Assembly: GCA_030123605.1 (NCBI GenBank)
Contig: CP126123.1
Location: 1,054,001-1,118,000, forward strand
Reading direction: 5' to 3'
From: Nitrospira sp.
GTDB taxonomy: Bacteria; Nitrospirota; Nitrospiria; Nitrospirales; Nitrospiraceae
Length of the DNA: 64,000 nucleotides
Part shown: positions 15,383-22,562 of the stretch, piece by piece
Position numbering within the stretch: the stretch's first letter is position 1
Layout: the number at the start of each line of letters is the position of its first letter
Made by a program: the position numbers and the translations under genes
The notes under the pieces: generated by a model
What the model saw: the letters and a program-made list of their open reading frames with translations, nothing else
Database searches by the model: none
Told to the model about the DNA's origin: nothing

Positions 15383-18130
15383 TTACGGGAGCTTCTTCAC
15401 CACCAACAACTCGTTCCCCCGGTCGTCGATCACCTTCACGGCAATCTGCTTATGCTCGCCCGCCTCGAACGGCGCGCTGGTCGTGCCGGAGAGATGATTC
15501 CAGACACTTTCTTCGTACTCGCCCTTGAGCGCTTTCTTCAGATTGTCCCACGCGCTGGTGCGGGGGAAGAAGGCTTGCGAGACATGGAAACAGAGATCGT
15601 TGTAGTCCGTGTCCAAGAACCAGGCCGGCACATCGGCTCCACTGCGATGCGTCACGTCCATCGTGATCGGATCGAACACGTCCAGACCGAGTAACTCGAC
15701 TTGGTACTGCCTGTTCTTGCCCTTGGTGATTTTTATCTCCGGCTGGCCACACACGCTGAAGATCTGGCTCGACCGCATGTTCTTGAGCAGATCGCCCATT
15801 AGTAAATCCGGCGTGGCTTGCACATAGGTGGCGGGCACGCCCATCACGTCAGAACATTTCTCGACCAAGGTTCGAGCGTTGGGTTGAATGGCAAAGCCGA
15901 CCACATAGAGATGAGTGTAGCTCTTGGCATGGGCTTCTCGCGCCGCTTCATAGACCAGCTTTTCGCTCACCGCGCCGTTCTCCGGACCAAAGACGAGGGC
16001 AACCGGTTTACCCGACAAAGCAAGTCGTCGCCCGCTTTTCTCTTCCGCCTCGTCAATGGCTTCCGCAAGAGTCGGTGTTTGCCCTGGCGCTGTCGCATCC
16101 ACAAGTGCTTCGGCGGAGAGCGAGAGCGTCTTGGCCGGTGGACGAATGTTTTTCAACGTAACCGTCTTGTTGCCTTCCAGCCGCAGCACTGGACTCTTCC
16201 GCAGCACTTCCAGCATGCGATCGACAAACGAACCGTAGGATTCAGCGGCGCCGGAGTCCTCGACGCCGTCACCCTCCCAATCGACCGGGGTGGGGATCGT
16301 GGCTTCCACGCAGAAGGGACCGCTCACGCGGGTGATGCCGTTCTCGACTTCCGGCCGATCCACCAATACTTCTTCAGCCGGTGGTTCGTTGTTGGCGATG
16401 GACTTGAGCGTGATGTGCGGGACGATCCCGCCGACTTCTTCGCCTTTCTTATTCTGCTTGCGGACGTAAGTAAAGCCGCCGGCTGGTCCGCGATGCTGGT
16501 CTTTCAATTCGTACCAAGGAAATGTGGCGGTCAGCAGTCGTTGGCGGGCCAAGGCGAGCGGAACTCGGCTCGTATCACAAGTAATCCACCGCCTTCCCCA
16601 TTGCTCGGCGACGTAGGCTGTTGTGCCGCTGCCACATGTCGGATCGAGCACCAGATCGCCGGGATCGGTGGTCATGAGAAGACAGCGTTGGACAGCCTTC
16701 CAAGCGGTCTGAACTACATAGCTTGGGTTTTCCTCTCCTTTTAGATCATTCCAGATATTTGATATAGCCACATACGGCCAGTCGTCCCAAAAAACTATTC
16801 CGCCAAGCGATTCACCTCCACCATCGAAGAGCCTTGCAGCCGTAGCAAGACGGTCAAGTCCTTCTGGCACTTCAAAGCGCCACTGTGCATCTCGGCCACA
16901 CGACTTACTCTTACCCTTGAAAACGTAATCTCTGCTTCGAGTCTCGTGGAAATGCTGACTAACGATCGGATAATTTACCCTGGCCCATCGCCACCCAGTT
17001 CGCAAACGTTCCTCTAACTCATCTGCGAGAAGATCTTTTGCACGAACCATCTCACCATTGATGGAGATTAGCGTATTGAACTTTGGATCATCTTCAGGGT
17101 CGCGGCGCTTGTCAAAGATTTGGGTGAAGCGAGACCTTGCTCGCTCCTTGTCCTTGGCATACCAGAGAATAAAGTCGTTGACTGGATCAGTCGGCGTAGT
17201 CGCACCCTTCTTTTTCAGTACAATCGTTACAACCGCGTTCTCCGCCCCGAACACCTCATCCATCACTTCCCGCACATGGTGCAGATTCTCGTCGCTGATC
17301 TGGACGAAGATGCTGCCGCTCGGTGTGAGCAGATCGCGGGCGAGGAGGAGCCGGTCCCGCAAATAGGTCAGATACGAATGCAGGCCAAGTTCCCAGGTAT
17401 CCCGATAGGCCTGGACCATTTCGGGCTCACGGGTCATATCCTCGTCGTCGTTGTGGCTGACATCGCGCTTCCTGACGAAGGGCTGGAAGTTGCTGCCGAA
17501 TTTCACGCCGTAGGGTGGGTCCATGTAGATCATCTGCACCTGGCCGCCCAGGCCTTCGTAGTGCAGCAGCGAGTTCATCACCACCAGCGAATCGCCCAGG
17601 ACCATCCGGTTCGTCCAGTTATCCTGATACTCGTAGGCCTTGAGCACCTGATCGGTGATCGAATGTTGCGGATCGCCGAACAGCGCGAACATATCCTCTT
17701 GCTTGTCGGTCTTGTGCCCGGCCAGCGTTTCGATAATCGCTTTCGTGGAGAGCCGCTCGTGGATGAAGAGCGGCAGGGTCGGGACGTCGAACGACAGCCG
17801 CTCGGCCTTGCCCGCCCAATTCAGAAACGGCTTGCTGAGACTCTTGAGTTTCGAGGCAGCGGCCTTGGCTTCGTCTAAACTCTTCGCGTCAAGGACTTGC
17901 TTGAGGAGAGCTTCGCCCTGTTCACGAGCCGGATTCTTCGCATCCCAGTCCAGTGCCGGTGAGAGCGATGAATCATAGCGGTAGGTCTTCGGCGGTTTCT
18001 TCTTCTTGAACTGCGCCTGCGTACCGACTTCCGGCCGCATGAGGCTCTTGGCTTCGGGATGTTGATAGGGCACCGCCGTTTTGTTCGTTCCGGCAGTCTG
18101 GTTTGGCCTCTTCCTGGTGCCGCGCGGCAT
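15383..18130 (-). CDS. mod: Type III-like DNA adenine methyltransferase (Mod)
   Basis: A 915-residue site-specific DNA methyltransferase. Motif IV is DPPYG at 204-208 and motif I is LDPTCGSGTT at 495-504. This order, catalytic before AdoMet-binding, defines the beta class typical of type III Mod N6-adenine methyltransferases. The region between them (about 300-470) should hold the target-recognition domain. It is larger than usual Mod proteins (about 650 aa), with a 400-residue C-terminal part found in restriction systems that use a Res of the type encoded downstream. The start at 18130 follows AGGAGAGGAAAC; a longer reading frame upstream runs antisense through a toxin-antitoxin pair and is rejected. 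A strong promoter lies at 18167-18195. Confidence 0.9.
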   Translation of the reverse strand: MPRGTRKRPNQTAGTNKTAVPYQHPEAKSLMRPEVGTQAQFKKKKPPKTYRYDSSLSPALDWDAKNPAREQGEALLKQVLDAKSLDEAKAAASKLKSLSKPFLNWAGKAERLSFDVPTLPLFIHERLSTKAIIETLAGHKTDKQEDMFALFGDPQHSITDQVLKAYEYQDNWTNRMVLGDSLVVMNSLLHYEGLGGQVQMIYMDPPYGVKFGSNFQPFVRKRDVSHNDDEDMTREPEMVQAYRDTWELGLHSYLTYLRDRLLLARDLLTPSGSIFVQISDENLHHVREVMDEVFGAENAVVTIVLKKKGATTPTDPVNDFILWYAKDKERARSRFTQIFDKRRDPEDDPKFNTLISINGEMVRAKDLLADELEERLRTGWRWARVNYPIVSQHFHETRSRDYVFKGKSKSCGRDAQWRFEVPEGLDRLATAARLFDGGGESLGGIVFWDDWPYVAISNIWNDLKGEENPSYVVQTAWKAVQRCLLMTTDPGDLVLDPTCGSGTTAYVAEQWGRRWITCDTSRVPLALARQRLLTATFPWYELKDQHRGPAGGFTYVRKQNKKGEEVGGIVPHITLKSIANNEPPAEEVLVDRPEVENGITRVSGPFCVEATIPTPVDWEGDGVEDSGAAESYGSFVDRMLEVLRKSPVLRLEGNKTVTLKNIRPPAKTLSLSAEALVDATAPGQTPTLAEAIDEAEEKSGRRLALSGKPVALVFGPENGAVSEKLVYEAAREAHAKSYTHLYVVGFAIQPNARTLVEKCSDVMGVPATYVQATPDLLMGDLLKNMRSSQIFSVCGQPEIKITKGKNRQYQVELLGLDVFDPITMDVTHRSGADVPAWFLDTDYNDLCFHVSQAFFPRTSAWDNLKKALKGEYEESVWNHLSGTTSAPFEAGEHKQIAVKVIDDRGNELLVVKKLP

Positions 18131-18166
18131 GGCGTTTCCTCTCCTGTGGTCTACGGAGGCGACGGA

Positions 18167-18195
18167 AGAATACCCGTTCGGTCCAACGAACTCAA
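18167..18195 (-). promoter_or_regulatory. Putative sigma-70 promoter of the mod-MNT-HEPN-res operon
   Basis: Read on the minus strand: TTGAGT (18195-18190), a 17-base spacer and TATTCT (18172-18167). It lies 37 bases before the mod start and is divergent from the toxin-antitoxin promoter. Confidence 0.55.
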
Positions 18196-18210
18196 TGTCG
18201 CCCCGACGTC

Positions 18211-18260
18211 TTGCAATTGCCGCGACCAGCCCCGTATGCTCCAAACAGCAACCGGAGCAT
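18211..18260 (+). promoter_or_regulatory. Toxin-antitoxin promoter with operator-like inverted repeat
   Basis: TTGCAA at 18211-18216 and TATGCT at 18235-18240 are separated by 18 bases. An inverted repeat, ATGCTCC (18236-18242) and GGAGCAT (18254-18260), overlaps the -10 box and precedes the antitoxin ATG by 3 bases. This is the usual layout for autoregulation by an antitoxin or antitoxin-toxin complex. Confidence 0.5.
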
Positions 18261-18263
18261 GCG

Positions 18264-18479
18264 ATGACCGAGCCCAATACCATCTCGAATCTCAGCCTGA
18301 CCGACCTGAAGGCGCTCGTGGAAGGACTAGTCGACGACCGATTGCGCACGTTACTCGGTGACCCCGATCTGGGCGCGCCGCTGGGTGAATCGGTCCGTGA
18401 ACGGCTCAAACAGTCGCTGGCTTCAACTGAACGCATCACGGGTGACGAGGTGGCCGAGAAGCTCGGCTTACGCTGGTGA
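18264..18479 (+). CDS. Putative antitoxin of a RelE-type toxin-antitoxin pair
   Basis: A 71-residue acidic, helix-rich protein. It has a leucine- and aspartate-rich N-terminal half (LSLTDLKALVEGLVDDRL) and a C-terminal stretch, ERITGDEVAEKLGLRW, that looks like the end of an antitoxin helix pair. No DNA-binding fold is certain. The identification rests on size, on the toxin gene starting 3 bases after its stop, and on the inverted repeat over its promoter. Gene order antitoxin then toxin is standard. Confidence 0.65.
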   Translation: MTEPNTISNLSLTDLKALVEGLVDDRLRTLLGDPDLGAPLGESVRERLKQSLASTERITGDEVAEKLGLRW

Positions 18480-18482
18480 CCC

Positions 18483-18764
18483 ATGCCTTGGTTTCGCCTG
18501 GCATTCCGCCCACAGGTGATCACCGATCTGCGCGCCGCCGATCCGACCATGGCGCAACGGCTGTTCGACAAAACGAAATGGCTCGCCTCCAACGTGGAGA
18601 ACCTACGCCATGAACCGGTCGCCGCCGACCTGCCCGGCATCCACAAGTATGCTGTCGGCGCCTGGCGGATCTTCTATTCGATCGACCGGACGGAACAGCT
18701 CGTGGACATCCACTGTATCCACCACGCGCCGCCGCTCACGCCCGTTCAGGCCCGGCCATGTTGA
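18483..18764 (+). CDS. RelE/ParE-family toxin
   Basis: A 93-residue protein with the RelE/ParE layout: two N-terminal helices (residues 8-45, AFRPQVITDLRAADPTMAQRLFDKTKW in part) followed by a beta-sheet with the family pattern GIHKYAVGAWRIFYSID and LVDIHCIHHA. Toxins of this fold are ribosome-dependent mRNA interferases or gyrase inhibitors; the sequence does not decide which. It is 3 bases downstream of its antitoxin and its last 7 bases overlap the next gene. Confidence 0.8.
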   Translation: MPWFRLAFRPQVITDLRAADPTMAQRLFDKTKWLASNVENLRHEPVAADLPGIHKYAVGAWRIFYSIDRTEQLVDIHCIHHAPPLTPVQARPC

Positions 18765-19066
18765 ACCTCACCTGGACCGCCATCGAACGGTTGCGCACGC
18801 TGGTCGAGGAACATCCGGACGATCCGGTCGTGCGGATCGAGCTGCGCGATCTCGATGACAAGCGCCTGTCCCTCTCGATCACCTTGAACGCGGCGGCCCA
18901 GGAAGAAGATGAGGTGCAGCACATCGACGGGTTGACGATCGCGGTGGAACGGCGAAGCGTGTCTCGCACGAGCGGAATGACGGTGGATTATCGGGAAGCC
19001 GAGGGATTTTCCTTCGTGCACCCGCCGGCGAATGATCTGGGGCTGATCATGCCGAGCAACAATTGA
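18758..19066 (+). CDS. HesB/IscA-fold protein without cysteine ligands
   Basis: A 102-residue protein with the pattern of A-type Fe-S carriers: an N-terminal helix (TAIERLRTLVEE), beta strands, a D(G)LTIAVER strand pair, and the C-terminal SGMTVDYREAEGFSFVHPPAND corresponding to L-x-G-x-x-(I/V)-D(Y/F)...GF-x-F-x-(N/H)P. The three cysteines that bind the cluster in IscA, SufA and ErpA are all absent; the protein has no cysteine at all. It therefore cannot be a classical carrier. It overlaps the toxin gene by 7 bases. Function unknown. Confidence 0.6.
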   Translation: MLNLTWTAIERLRTLVEEHPDDPVVRIELRDLDDKRLSLSITLNAAAQEEDEVQHIDGLTIAVERRSVSRTSGMTVDYREAEGFSFVHPPANDLGLIMPSNN

Positions 19067-19128
19067 CGGTAGCAGGATGGTGAACAAGACCGTCGGCTTT
19101 GTTCTCGCATCGCTTCACGTGTCGCCGG

Positions 19129-19671
19129 TTACGATTTCATCGGGGGGAAGACGCTGCTCACATGGACGGAAAATGTGCCGCGCGTCACGTCTTCGACGTA
19201 CCGTTGCAACGCTTCACGCACCACCGGAAAGGCCAGGTCCTCCCAGGGAATATCGCCGAGGGCGAACAGTTGCACGTCCAGGCTCTCCATGCCGGGCTTG
19301 AACTCCGCGCTGCGCATGGTTCCGCGAAACACCATGTGCACCTGGCTGATCCGGGGCAGGCTCAACACCGCATACAACGACGTGATCTCCACGTCGGCAT
19401 GGGCTTCCTCCAGCGTTTCGCGGATCGCCGCCTGCTCGATGCTCTCTCCGATTTCCATGAAACCGGCCGGAAAGGTCCAATGGCCGGTGCGGGGCTCGAT
19501 CGCCCGCCGGCAGAGCAGGATCTTGTCTTCCCATTCGGGAATGCAGCCCGCGACGATTTTGGGATTTTGGTAATGGATGGCCCGGCAAGTGTCGCACACG
19601 AACCGGGGCAGGTTGTCGCCGGGAGGGATTTTCTTCGAGAGCCCGGCCCCACATTCACAGCAGAATTTCAT
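19129..19671 (-). CDS. Nudix hydrolase with N-terminal zinc ribbon
   Basis: A 180-residue protein. A zinc ribbon is formed by C4/C5-x-C7 and C26-x2-C29. The Nudix fold follows, with box GFMEIGESIEQAAIRETLEE at about 70-89 fitting G-x5-E-x7-R-E-x2-E-E. The ribbon-plus-Nudix layout resembles NudC-like NADH or RNA-decapping pyrophosphatases and the COG1051 ADP-ribose group, but the SQPWPFPxS motif of NudC is absent, so the substrate is open. The ATG at 19671 is the first that starts directly at the ribbon. It is divergent from the methyltransferase gene with about 30 bases between. Confidence 0.8.
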   Translation of the reverse strand: MKFCCECGAGLSKKIPPGDNLPRFVCDTCRAIHYQNPKIVAGCIPEWEDKILLCRRAIEPRTGHWTFPAGFMEIGESIEQAAIRETLEEAHADVEITSLYAVLSLPRISQVHMVFRGTMRSAEFKPGMESLDVQLFALGDIPWEDLAFPVVREALQRYVEDVTRGTFSVHVSSVFPPMKS

Positions 19672-19700
19672 CGTGGCCCCCGCTGACGACGGCATAGAGA

Positions 19701-20867
19701 ATGGATAGCACAAACCACGCCTTCTTTGCACCTTGCCCCCGCGGGCTTGAAGCGGTCCTGGCCGACGAACTCAAAGACCTAGGCGCCTCCGCCGTTCAAC
19801 CGACGGCCGGAGGGGTACACTTTCACGGCCCGCTCTCGCTGTGTTACCTGGTGAACCTTCGGAGCCGCATCGCCAGCCGCATCCTCTGGCGCATCGCGGA
19901 GGCCCCCTATCGCGACGAGCAGGATGTCTATGATGCGGCCATGGCGGTCCGCTGGCAGGATTGGTTCACCCCGCAGCAGCGCATCAAGGTGAAGGTGAGC
20001 GCACAGCACTGTCCCTTGAAGAGTTTGGACTTCGTCACCCTGCGCGTGAAGGACGCCGTCTGCGATCGATTCCAGCATGCCAGGGGAAAGCGCCCGACGG
20101 TGGATACCCATGCGCCGGATATGTTGATCGCCGTGTTTCTGGACCGCACGACTTGCACCCTGTACCTGGACACGTCCGGCGATCCCCTGTTCAAGCGCGG
20201 CTGGCGGAAGTCGGCCGGTGACGCGCCGATCAGGGAAAACCTCGCGGCGGGTCTGTTGCGTCTGGCCAAGTGGACGCCCGATACGGTGCTGTTCGATCCC
20301 ATGTGCGGCAGCGGCACCTTCGTCATTGAGGCAGCCTCGATGGCCCGTCGGGTGGCGCCGGGACTCGGCCGGCGGTTTGCGTTCGAAAAACTCCTCTCGT
20401 TCGACCCAGGCGGGCTGAGCGACGTGCGCGATCGACTCAAGGCTGTGGAAATCCCTGCCGAACCGGGATTGATCCATGCCGCCGATTACAGTGCACAGGC
20501 GATCGCCTCGATCAGGGCCAACCTCGCCGTCGCGGGATGCGGCGAAGCCGTCGCACTCCGACAGGGGGATGTGCTGGACCTTTCCGCCCCGGCCGATGCC
20601 GGCCTGCTCGTCACGAATCCTCCCTACGGCCGCCGCATGGGAGAGGCCGAGGCCCTGCGGACCTTCTATCCCCGCTTCGGCGATCACCTGAAGAAGCACT
20701 TCTGCGGCTGGACGGCCCAGATCTTTACGGCCGACCTGAACCTTCCCGGTCTGCTGAGGCTCGCCCCTTCCCGCCGCATTCCATTGTTCAACGGCGCGAT
20801 CGAATGCCGTCTCTTCGAATTCCGCATGGTGGCGGGAAGCCTTCGGAAGAAAAGAACCGACGGCTGA
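19701..20867 (+). CDS. THUMP-domain class I RNA methyltransferase (RlmL N-terminal type)
   Basis: A 388-residue protein with an N-terminal ferredoxin-like and THUMP RNA-binding part (residues 1-165) and a Rossmann methyltransferase domain. AdoMet motif I is FDPMCGSGTF at 198-207 and the catalytic motif is NPPYG at 306-310, both typical of N2-guanine methylation as in the 23S rRNA m2G2445 enzyme RlmL (YcbY N-half). E. coli RlmL is fused to a second methyltransferase, RlmK; that half is missing here, as in many bacteria. Acts on rRNA in the cytoplasm. Confidence 0.85.
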   Translation: MDSTNHAFFAPCPRGLEAVLADELKDLGASAVQPTAGGVHFHGPLSLCYLVNLRSRIASRILWRIAEAPYRDEQDVYDAAMAVRWQDWFTPQQRIKVKVSAQHCPLKSLDFVTLRVKDAVCDRFQHARGKRPTVDTHAPDMLIAVFLDRTTCTLYLDTSGDPLFKRGWRKSAGDAPIRENLAAGLLRLAKWTPDTVLFDPMCGSGTFVIEAASMARRVAPGLGRRFAFEKLLSFDPGGLSDVRDRLKAVEIPAEPGLIHAADYSAQAIASIRANLAVAGCGEAVALRQGDVLDLSAPADAGLLVTNPPYGRRMGEAEALRTFYPRFGDHLKKHFCGWTAQIFTADLNLPGLLRLAPSRRIPLFNGAIECRLFEFRMVAGSLRKKRTDG

Positions 20868-20900
20868 TACGTATTCCGACGCAGATCCAGGTATCCGGCC

Positions 20901-20929
20901 TTGACAGCAGGTCAAAAGGCTCTTATTTT
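20901..20929 (+). promoter_or_regulatory. Putative sigma-70 promoter of otsA
   Basis: TTGACA at 20901-20906, a 17-base spacer and TATTTT at 20924-20929. The start would lie near 20936, 47 bases before the otsA ATG. Confidence 0.6.
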
Positions 20930-20982
20930 CAATCCGGAGACATGGCGGGCTATTCATCCACCCATCCACGCTCCGGAGGCGC

Positions 20983-22509
20983 ATGAACCTGTCCCATGCT
21001 CCGCTCGAGCAATTACAGCCGCAGAACGACGTGACGCCCTTCCGCCTCATCCTCGTCTCGAATCGCGAACCCTACGAACACCGGCACGTCAAGAACCACC
21101 TGATCTGGGAAAAGACCTCCGGCGGCCTGACTTCGGCGCTCGATCAGGTCATGCGTCGCCTCGGCGGCACCTGGATCGCCTGGGGCAGCGGCAAAGCCGA
21201 CCGCGACGTGGTGGATCATGACATGACGGTCGAGGTGCCGCCCGACGCTCCGACCTACCGATTGCGCCGGGTGTGGCTGGATGCCAACGAGGTCAAAAGC
21301 GGCTACCAAGGATACGCCAATCAGGTGCTCTGGCCCCTCTGCCACATCACGCTGGACCGCGTGGCCTATCGAAAACTCTTCTGGCATGCCTACCAGGCCC
21401 TGAATGCGCGGTTCGCGGAAACCGTGCTCGAAGAACTGCACGAGAAACCCGGCTTCGTCTGGATTCACGATTTTCACCTGGCCCTCTTGCCGGGACTCAT
21501 CAAGGCATCGCTCCCGGCGCAGCCGGTCGCCTCTTTCTGGCATACGCCCTGGCCCGGTCCCGATGTCTTCCGCATCCTGCCCGAACGCCGCGAGCTGATC
21601 GAATCGCTGCTGGCCGGCGATGTCGTGATGTTCCAGACCCGGAACTTTCTCCATTGTTTCGTGGAATGCGCGAAGGAATTTCTGGGATCCGACGTCCGAC
21701 TCGGCCCCGACCACATCGAACACAAGGGTCACGTCACGCGGCTCGTGTCCCGACCGATCAGCGTCAATTTCAACGAGCTCTCCGACCTGGCGCGATCCCC
21801 GCAAGTCGCACGGGCCATGGGGGTCCTGCGCGACCTCCATGTGTTTCAGCCCGGGATACGCATCGGGCTCGGCGTGGACCGCCTCGACTACACCAAGGGA
21901 CTCCTCAAACGATTCTGGGCCATCGATACCTTCTTTCAACTGTATCCCCATTATCGCGGCGCCTTCACCTTCATCCAGATCGCCGTGCCGACGCGTGGCG
22001 AGGTTGAAACCTACCGGCGGTATCGGGAACTCATTCGTGAAACCGTCAACGACATCAATACCCGCTACGGACGCATTACCCAACCGGGCAGCGCACAAGC
22101 TGCGCGCTGGCGACCGATCGAGTTTCGCGAAGGACGCATCGGGCTCGCGACCCTCGCCGCCTATTACAGGATGGCCGATCTGGCGCTGGTGAGTTCCGTG
22201 TACGACGGGATGAATCTGGTCGCGAAGGAATATGTCGCCTGCCAGGTCGAAGAACAGGGTACGTTGCTCGTCAGCCAGATGGCCGGCGCGGCGGATGAGT
22301 TGAGCGACGCCCTGGTCATCAATCCTTACGATCCCGAAGGCGTCGCCGATGCGATCCGCGAAGCGCTCGAAATGCCTCAAGAGGGGCGGCGAAACCGGAT
22401 GCGCCGCATGCGCGCCTACCTGGCCTTACACGACATACGGGCCTGGGCCGACGATTGCCTGCGGGACGCCGGGCCCTTGCCGCAGGATGACGTTCCCTCC
22501 ATGTTGTAG
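20983..22509 (+). CDS. otsA: Alpha,alpha-trehalose-phosphate synthase (GT20 family)
   Basis: A 508-residue GT-B glycosyltransferase that joins a nucleotide-activated glucose to glucose-6-phosphate. Family marks are SNREP near residue 26, GG(L)TSALD at 47-53, WIHDFHLALLP, the HTPWPGPDVFRILP block, VDRLDYTKG at 298-306 and DGMNLVAKEYVACQ. Trehalose-6-phosphate is an osmolyte precursor and metabolic signal. No otsB phosphatase is adjacent; the next gene is a lipoprotein. The related enzyme glucosylglycerol-phosphate synthase shares most motifs, so the acceptor is likely but not certain. A clear promoter precedes it. Confidence 0.85.
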   Translation: MNLSHAPLEQLQPQNDVTPFRLILVSNREPYEHRHVKNHLIWEKTSGGLTSALDQVMRRLGGTWIAWGSGKADRDVVDHDMTVEVPPDAPTYRLRRVWLDANEVKSGYQGYANQVLWPLCHITLDRVAYRKLFWHAYQALNARFAETVLEELHEKPGFVWIHDFHLALLPGLIKASLPAQPVASFWHTPWPGPDVFRILPERRELIESLLAGDVVMFQTRNFLHCFVECAKEFLGSDVRLGPDHIEHKGHVTRLVSRPISVNFNELSDLARSPQVARAMGVLRDLHVFQPGIRIGLGVDRLDYTKGLLKRFWAIDTFFQLYPHYRGAFTFIQIAVPTRGEVETYRRYRELIRETVNDINTRYGRITQPGSAQAARWRPIEFREGRIGLATLAAYYRMADLALVSSVYDGMNLVAKEYVACQVEEQGTLLVSQMAGAADELSDALVINPYDPEGVADAIREALEMPQEGRRNRMRRMRAYLALHDIRAWADDCLRDAGPLPQDDVPSML

Positions 22510-22562
22510 CCGATGGGGCGACCGGAACATCGGGTGACATGCTCTACGATCGTAAGCTCCCC

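Noticed and set aside
18131-18646. Upstream extension of mod to 18646
   Set aside because: It would run antisense through the antitoxin and part of the toxin gene, and the extra residues look non-protein. A good ribosome-binding site and promoter support the start at 18130.
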